The notes beneath the pieces were generated by a model that was not told the DNA's origin, did not search any database, and saw only the letters and a program-made list of their open reading frames with translations. This document shows positions 22,936-27,146 of a stretch of 27,146 bases of DNA, piece after piece. Every line of letters starts with the position of its first letter. The stretch's first letter is position 1. The position numbers and the translations under genes are program-made. This DNA comes from Corynebacterium sp. (lineage in GTDB: Bacteria > Actinomycetota > Actinomycetes > Mycobacteriales > Mycobacteriaceae), in NCBI RefSeq assembly GCF_030826625.1, contig NZ_JAPJNQ010000024.1, positions 1 to 27,146 on the forward strand, in the 5' to 3' direction.

Positions 22936-24323
22936 CAATCGGTCACCGCCCACTTCATCGACTGGAAACGATAAACCACGGCGAGCGTACGCAAGGCAAT
23001 AAATGCCAACAAACCGCACCAAATTCCTGTTAATCCACCGTCGACAAGATAGGCGAACCAGACCCCAGGTAAGAACCCGAGAACCACCGAAGCGATCGTG
23101 ATCGTGCGCAAAAATGCAACATCACCAGCACCAAGCAAAACGCCGTCAAATGCAAACAGCACACCGCCCAAGACGATCATAGAAACCAGCAACCACCACG
23201 GCGTCGCGATCGCTTCCAGCACACCGGGATCATCGGTGAATACCCGCGGAATCCAGCCAGAGAAAATAACAAAGATGACTGCCAGACCGAGGGCAAAAAT
23301 TGTCGAGTACCAGGTGATTCGCAAACCTGCACTCCGTGCCTTCGCAACGGTTTTGCTACCCAATGCAGCACCAATCAAAGCCTGGGCTGCAATCGCTAAA
23401 GAATCAAGCACCAGGGTCAAGAAATTCCACAGCTGCAGCATAATTTGGTGCGCGGCAAGCGCGTGCGTGCCAAAACGAGCAGCAACCCCGGCGGCAGACA
23501 AAAAAGCCACTTGAAATGCTAAGGAACGCAAAATCAGATCGCGCCCCAGCACCAACTGGCGGATAATCACCCGAGAGCGCGGTGCCCAGCTGCCATCATG
23601 TGCACGCAACAAACACACCACAAAACAGGTTGCCGTCAAGCCCATCCCGAACACATTTGCCCACGCAGAACCCACGAGGCCGAACGAAGAGACTAAAAAC
23701 GGCAAAGTAATCGCGCCGGGAATCACACCAGCGAGGGTGAAATAAAACGGCCAGCGCGTATTTTGGATACCACGCATCCAGCCGTTGCCAGCCATAATTA
23801 CCAATGTGAGTGGGATGGCGAGTGCAGAAACATGCAGCCAGCTCGCCGTCGCTGATGCTACCTGAGGGTCACCGGTCAACCATTGCGCGATCGTAGTGCC
23901 GAATATCCACAAAACTGTCGCCAACAAGCCGCCGACAGCCAGCGCCACCCAGGTTGCTTGCACGCCCTCAGCAATGGCGGATGATTTTTTGCCCTGCCCA
24001 TAAAGGCGCGAAGCTCGCGCAGTGGTGCCATAAGACAAAAACGTCAACTGGGTGGTCAGCATCGACTGCACGGTTGCACCAGCGCCCAGAGCTGCTAATT
24101 CAAAACTTCCCAGCCTGCCGACGATGGCAGTATCCAGCAGCAGATACAACGGCATCGCCGCCAAAACCCCAAGCGCAGGCAACGCGAGACCGAAAATCGT
24201 GCGGGCGTTAATTTCAGCATGCGGGGCGTCTGTGCGCTCGTCATCAGTGTGCCGGTCATCTGTGTGCTCGGTAGTAGCGTCAGCACCGCTGCTCTCATTG
24301 TCATTTTTAGACGGCGTAGTCAT
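22935..24323 (-). CDS. MATE family efflux transporter (DinF-like)
   Basis: This 462-aa membrane protein has about twelve transmembrane helices in two halves, as in the MATE multidrug/toxin exporters that use Na+ or H+ gradients. The N-terminal helix containing ALPALGVLAAMPLYLLLDTAIVG and the GWMRGIQNTRWPFYF loop are typical of the DinF branch. A hydrophilic N-terminal tail of about 40 residues is rich in Asp, Thr and His. The frame is open to 24515, but that extension lies inside the upstream DHH gene; the ATG at 24323, 8 bp after its stop, is preferred. The stop overlaps the metallophosphoesterase start by one base. The exported substrate is unknown. Confidence 0.92.
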   Translation of the reverse strand: MTTPSKNDNESSGADATTEHTDDRHTDDERTDAPHAEINARTIFGLALPALGVLAAMPLYLLLDTAIVGRLGSFELAALGAGATVQSMLTTQLTFLSYGTTARASRLYGQGKKSSAIAEGVQATWVALAVGGLLATVLWIFGTTIAQWLTGDPQVASATASWLHVSALAIPLTLVIMAGNGWMRGIQNTRWPFYFTLAGVIPGAITLPFLVSSFGLVGSAWANVFGMGLTATCFVVCLLRAHDGSWAPRSRVIIRQLVLGRDLILRSLAFQVAFLSAAGVAARFGTHALAAHQIMLQLWNFLTLVLDSLAIAAQALIGAALGSKTVAKARSAGLRITWYSTIFALGLAVIFVIFSGWIPRVFTDDPGVLEAIATPWWLLVSMIVLGGVLFAFDGVLLGAGDVAFLRTITIASVVLGFLPGVWFAYLVDGGLTGIWCGLLAFIALRTLAVVYRFQSMKWAVTD

Positions 24324-24331
24324 AGGCGTGG

Positions 24332-25297
24332 TTATAGACCTTCGCGTTGAATAGCATCGAGTAGTTCTGTGATCACTTCTTCCTGCGATCCCTGGGCAGA
24401 ATACCCTGCTGCAGGCACATGGCCACCGCCGCCGAGTCGCATTGCGATAGCCGAACAATCGAGCTCGCGGGATCGCAACGAGACATTCCAGTACTGCGGG
24501 CCCATTTCTTTGCACACCACACCTAGGTTGGTACCATCCAGCGAGCGCACAAAATCCACCAATTTTTCTATTGCTGATTGGCTATGCGCAGTAATGATCC
24601 GGTGTGGTACTTGCAAAATCGCCATCGTCACCGAGCCTGTGGATTTGATCTGCAAGTTCGACAACACCTCACCCGTCATCTGTAAATCTTCCGGCGCTGT
24701 GAGGTCGACTAAATCTATCGCGATCTTTTTCGGGTCTAAGCCGAAATCCATGAGCTCAGCAGCCAGGGTATGCATAGCACTGCTGCCCCACCGGAAACTT
24801 CCGGTGTCTGTCATCAACCCCGCATACAAACCATGGGCAATCGCTCTATCTAGCGTGATTTCTAAATGCTGGAAAAGCTCATGAATAACCACCGTGGTCG
24901 ACTCTCTGCTGGGGTCAACCAAGTTAAGCTCACCATAACCAGGATTAGTGTCATGGTGGTCGATATTGATGCTGGTTCCAGCGAAAGCCTGGTAGCTTGC
25001 CGCCGCCGCACCTGTACGCGACAGCGAACCACAATCAACGCTGATGATGGCGTCGGCAACAGGAAGTTCGGCGATGCCGTCGAAAAGCTCAACGTTTTCG
25101 GAATACGGTATCGACAGCAGATTGTCCGGTATCTCTCTATTCTGGCCCACGAAAATACGCGAGCCGATACCAAGCTGTTTTAAGCCCAGGGCAAGCGCAC
25201 AAGCTGAACCGATGGCATCAGCATCGGGGTTGATGTGCGTCAGGATTATCACCTGACGGGCCTGCTTGATTGCGCTAGCCACCTGGGAATAAGTCAT
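24332..25297 (-). CDS. nrnA: DHH/DHHA1 phosphoesterase, NrnA-type oligoribonuclease/pAp phosphatase
   Basis: This 321-aa DHH-family enzyme degrades nano-RNA or cyclic-dinucleotide-derived dinucleotides and/or 3'-phosphoadenosine-5'-phosphate. Motifs: THINPDADAIGSA at 20-32, VDCGS at 87-91, the DHHDTNPG signature at 113-120, and the DHHA1 glycine-rich GGGGHVPAAGYS near the C-terminus. The ATG at 25297 overlaps the rbfA stop by one base (TAATG), showing tight coupling with rbfA; the MATE gene follows after 8 bp. The order infB-rbfA-nrnA-dinF is conserved in actinobacteria. The choice between oligoribonuclease and pAp phosphatase cannot be made from sequence. Confidence 0.93.
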   Translation of the reverse strand: MTYSQVASAIKQARQVIILTHINPDADAIGSACALALGLKQLGIGSRIFVGQNREIPDNLLSIPYSENVELFDGIAELPVADAIISVDCGSLSRTGAAAASYQAFAGTSINIDHHDTNPGYGELNLVDPSRESTTVVIHELFQHLEITLDRAIAHGLYAGLMTDTGSFRWGSSAMHTLAAELMDFGLDPKKIAIDLVDLTAPEDLQMTGEVLSNLQIKSTGSVTMAILQVPHRIITAHSQSAIEKLVDFVRSLDGTNLGVVCKEMGPQYWNVSLRSRELDCSAIAMRLGGGGHVPAAGYSAQGSQEEVITELLDAIQREGL

Positions 25298-25728
25298 TAC
25301 TCAGAATCCTTATATGGGTCGTCTTCCCCAGCTGGGCGTGCTTGTTCGCGCAAGCGTGCGAGTTCTTCATCACGCGCGCGGGCTTTGGCCAGTAGATCCT
25401 CCATGTGCGCGGAGGCTTGCGGTACCTCGTCGTAAGCGAACTCGAGGGTGGGAGTAAAGCGAACCGAAAGCACGTCGCCAACGATTTTGCGTAATTGACC
25501 ACGGTGCCGTGCGAGTGCTTCTGCCGCCTGCTCAAGGTCCGGTTCTTCGTTAATTTCGCGCCCGCGCGCCGTGTAATAGACCGTCGCGTTGTGCAGATCC
25601 CCAGTCACGCGAGTATCGGTGACGGTAATCAATTCTAGACGACGGTCTTTGATCTGGTGTTCGAGAGCATTCGCAACGATTTCTTGGATTCGCTTCGCGA
25701 TCCGTCCTGTACGTGCGTTGTCGGCCAT
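25297..25728 (-). CDS. rbfA: 30S ribosome-binding factor A
   Basis: RbfA (143 aa) is a KH-like factor that assists late 16S rRNA/30S maturation and cold adaptation. The core MADNARTGRIAKRIQEIVAN, followed by LEHQIKDRRLELITVTDT and the LRKIVGDVLSVRFTPTLEF segment, is typical, with an acidic tail. The frame is open to 25785, but the ATG at 25728 has AGGTGA nine bases upstream and gives the family N-terminus. It has its own extended -10 promoter and is overlapped by nrnA at its stop. It follows infB across 163 bp with a hairpin. Confidence 0.96.
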   Translation of the reverse strand: MADNARTGRIAKRIQEIVANALEHQIKDRRLELITVTDTRVTGDLHNATVYYTARGREINEEPDLEQAAEALARHRGQLRKIVGDVLSVRFTPTLEFAYDEVPQASAHMEDLLAKARARDEELARLREQARPAGEDDPYKDSE

Positions 25729-25761
25729 GATGGTTTCACCTTTCATCGAATGTTGTTGTCG

Positions 25762-25774
25762 CCATTTTAGCGCA
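25762..25774 (-). promoter_or_regulatory. Extended -10 promoter for rbfA
   Basis: TGCGCTAAAATGG on the minus strand fits the corynebacterial extended -10 consensus TGnGnTAnAATGG at every fixed position. It predicts a leader of about 30 nt before the rbfA ATG. It starts immediately after the infB-rbfA hairpin. Confidence 0.65.
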
Positions 25775-25780
25775 GACGAA

Positions 25781-25822
25781 AGCACCCACCCGGTGTCCCT
25801 TCGGACTCATCGGGTGGGTGCT
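25781..25822 (-). terminator. Hairpin between infB and rbfA (terminator or attenuator)
   Basis: AGCACCCACCCG (25781-25792) and CGGGTGGGTGCT (25811-25822) form a perfect 12-bp GC-rich stem with an 18-nt loop. On the minus strand it is followed by TTTCGTCTG, a short U-run, so termination may be partial. It is 70 bp after the infB stop. Confidence 0.6.
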
Positions 25823-25891
25823 CGTCGTCGATTTCGTGAACCGGCGGCCACGCGCCGCGGCTAGCTGGTCACACGCCGCGGCTAACGAATG

Positions 25892-27146
25892 CTAATCGCG
25901 TGGTACCTCGACTTCTTCGTAGGCTTGGATGATGTCGCCCACGGCAATGTCTGGGTAGGACAGCGTCATACCGCACTCGTAACCGGCCTTGATCTCGGTC
26001 ATATCGTCTTTTTCGTGACGCAAAGACTCAATCGTGGCGTTCGGCGCGATGACGTTGCCGTCGCGCAGGATGCGGGCCTTGCCGTTGCGCTTGACCGAGC
26101 CTTCGTTGACCATACAACCTGCAATGAGACCGACAGCCGACGACTTGAACAGCGCACGGATCTCAGCTTCACCAGTGTCGCGCTCTTCGTAGATCGGTTT
26201 GAGCATGCCCTTGAGGGCTTGCTCGATCTCTTCGATGGCACGGTAAATGACCGTGTAGTAGCGAATATCCACGCCCTCTTGGTTGGCAGCTTCGGTAGCT
26301 TTGCCTTCCGCGCGAACGTTGAAGGCCACGATAACGGCATCCGAGGCTGCAGCCAGCGAGACATTCGTCTGCGTTACCGCACCAACACCGCGGTCGATGA
26401 TGTTCAGCTCGACCTCGTCGTCGATCTCGATCTGCAGCAAGGCATCTTCCAAGGCTTCGACAGAACCGGCGTTGTCGCCCTTCAAGATCAGGTTCAGCGT
26501 GCTGGTTTCCTGCAGAACCTTGTCCAGGTCTTCCAGGGAGACACGCTTCTTGGTCTTAGCTTGCAGGGCCGAACGACGGCGGGCATCGCGCTGCGCGGCG
26601 ATCTGTCGTGCAACGCGGTCGTCTTCGACCACGAGCAGGGAGTCACCAGCGCCAGGCACGCCGTTGAGGCCTTGTACCTGAACTGGACGGGATGGACCAG
26701 CTTCTTCAACATCATTGCCGAATTCGTCGACCATACGACGCACACGACCGTGCGCATCGCCGACCACAATCGAGTCTCCGACGTGCAAAGTACCGCGCTG
26801 GACGATGACTGTCGCCACCGGTCCACGACCACGGTCCAGGTTCGCTTCGATTGCCAAGCCTTGAGCATTCATGTCTGGGTTGGCGGTCAGTTCCAAAGCT
26901 GCATCTGCAGTCAGCACAACAGCTTCCAGCAGCTCATCGATGTTGGTTCCCTGGCGTGCAGAGATATCGATGAACATGGTGTCGCCACCATATTCTTCTG
27001 GAATCAAGCCGTACTCAGTCAGCTGACCGCGGATCTTGTCTGGCTGTGCTTCAGGCTTATCAATCTTGTTGACGGCAACGACAACCGGGATATCGGCTGC
27101 TTTGGCGTGGTTGATCGCCTCGATCGTCTGTGGCATGACCCCGTCG
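25892..27146 (-). CDS. infB: Translation initiation factor IF-2 (5' end outside window)
   Basis: This is the C-terminal part (about 418 codons) of IF-2, the GTPase that brings initiator fMet-tRNA to the 30S subunit. The window begins inside the G domain just after the DGVMPQT segment: G4 is present in VVAVNKIDKPEAQPDKI and G5 near MFIDISARQGT; G1-G3 lie beyond the right edge. Domain II (RGRGPVATVIVQRGTLHVGDSI) through domain IV follow and end YEEVEVPRD. The coding frame continues to the window edge, so no start is given. A hairpin and rbfA lie downstream. Confidence 0.97.
   Translation of the reverse strand, partial: DGVMPQTIEAINHAKAADIPVVVAVNKIDKPEAQPDKIRGQLTEYGLIPEEYGGDTMFIDISARQGTNIDELLEAVVLTADAALELTANPDMNAQGLAIEANLDRGRGPVATVIVQRGTLHVGDSIVVGDAHGRVRRMVDEFGNDVEEAGPSRPVQVQGLNGVPGAGDSLLVVEDDRVARQIAAQRDARRRSALQAKTKKRVSLEDLDKVLQETSTLNLILKGDNAGSVEALEDALLQIEIDDEVELNIIDRGVGAVTQTNVSLAAASDAVIVAFNVRAEGKATEAANQEGVDIRYYTVIYRAIEEIEQALKGMLKPIYEERDTGEAEIRALFKSSAVGLIAGCMVNEGSVKRNGKARILRDGNVIAPNATIESLRHEKDDMTEIKAGYECGMTLSYPDIAVGDIIQAYEEVEVPRD

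Overview
This 27 kb window is a core-genome segment of an actinobacterium. It most likely comes from Corynebacterium, and the moderate G+C and protein sequences suit the C. diphtheriae/ulcerans/pseudotuberculosis group; that placement is inferred from remembered homologues and gene order, not from a search. No rRNA, tRNA, insertion sequence, prophage or CRISPR array was seen. Almost everything is on the minus strand, so transcription runs from high to low coordinates. The exceptions are truB and an AMIN-like lipoprotein on the plus strand.

In transcription order the window begins with the 5'-truncated translation initiation factor infB, a hairpin, then rbfA, a DHH-family nrnA and a dinF-like MATE exporter. 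A metallophosphoesterase and a phosphopantetheinyl transferase follow; these resemble the mycobacterial PptH/PptT pair. truB converges on pptT and diverges from ribF across a gap of only 30 bp. ribF is followed by rpsO, a strong terminator, and pnp. The lipoprotein gene converges on pnp at a bidirectional terminator.

The next block is lysine/diaminopimelate and thymidylate synthesis: dapB-thyX, then dapA-rnj (RNase J with a long Asn/Gly/Arg-rich N-terminus). A TIGR03085-type metal-binding protein and ftsK follow. A putative Mn-sensing yybP-ykoY riboswitch then precedes terC, with an anti-Shine-Dalgarno hairpin at the terC start. The last block is pgsA, cinA, clgR, pspA, a DUF3046 gene, recA and recX, ending in a clear rho-independent terminator. 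This joins envelope stress (ClgR/PspA), phospholipid synthesis and recombination repair.

The most interesting signals are regulatory. They are the terC riboswitch with its sequestered ribosome binding site, a 386-bp structured recA upstream region containing two ATGA-overlapping mini-ORFs whose start codons face each other in one stem, and a recurrent arrangement of a TAnnnT -10 box 6-8 nt before the start codon, which suggests many leaderless mRNAs. I found no clear new multi-gene system; the protein-coding content is conserved housekeeping.
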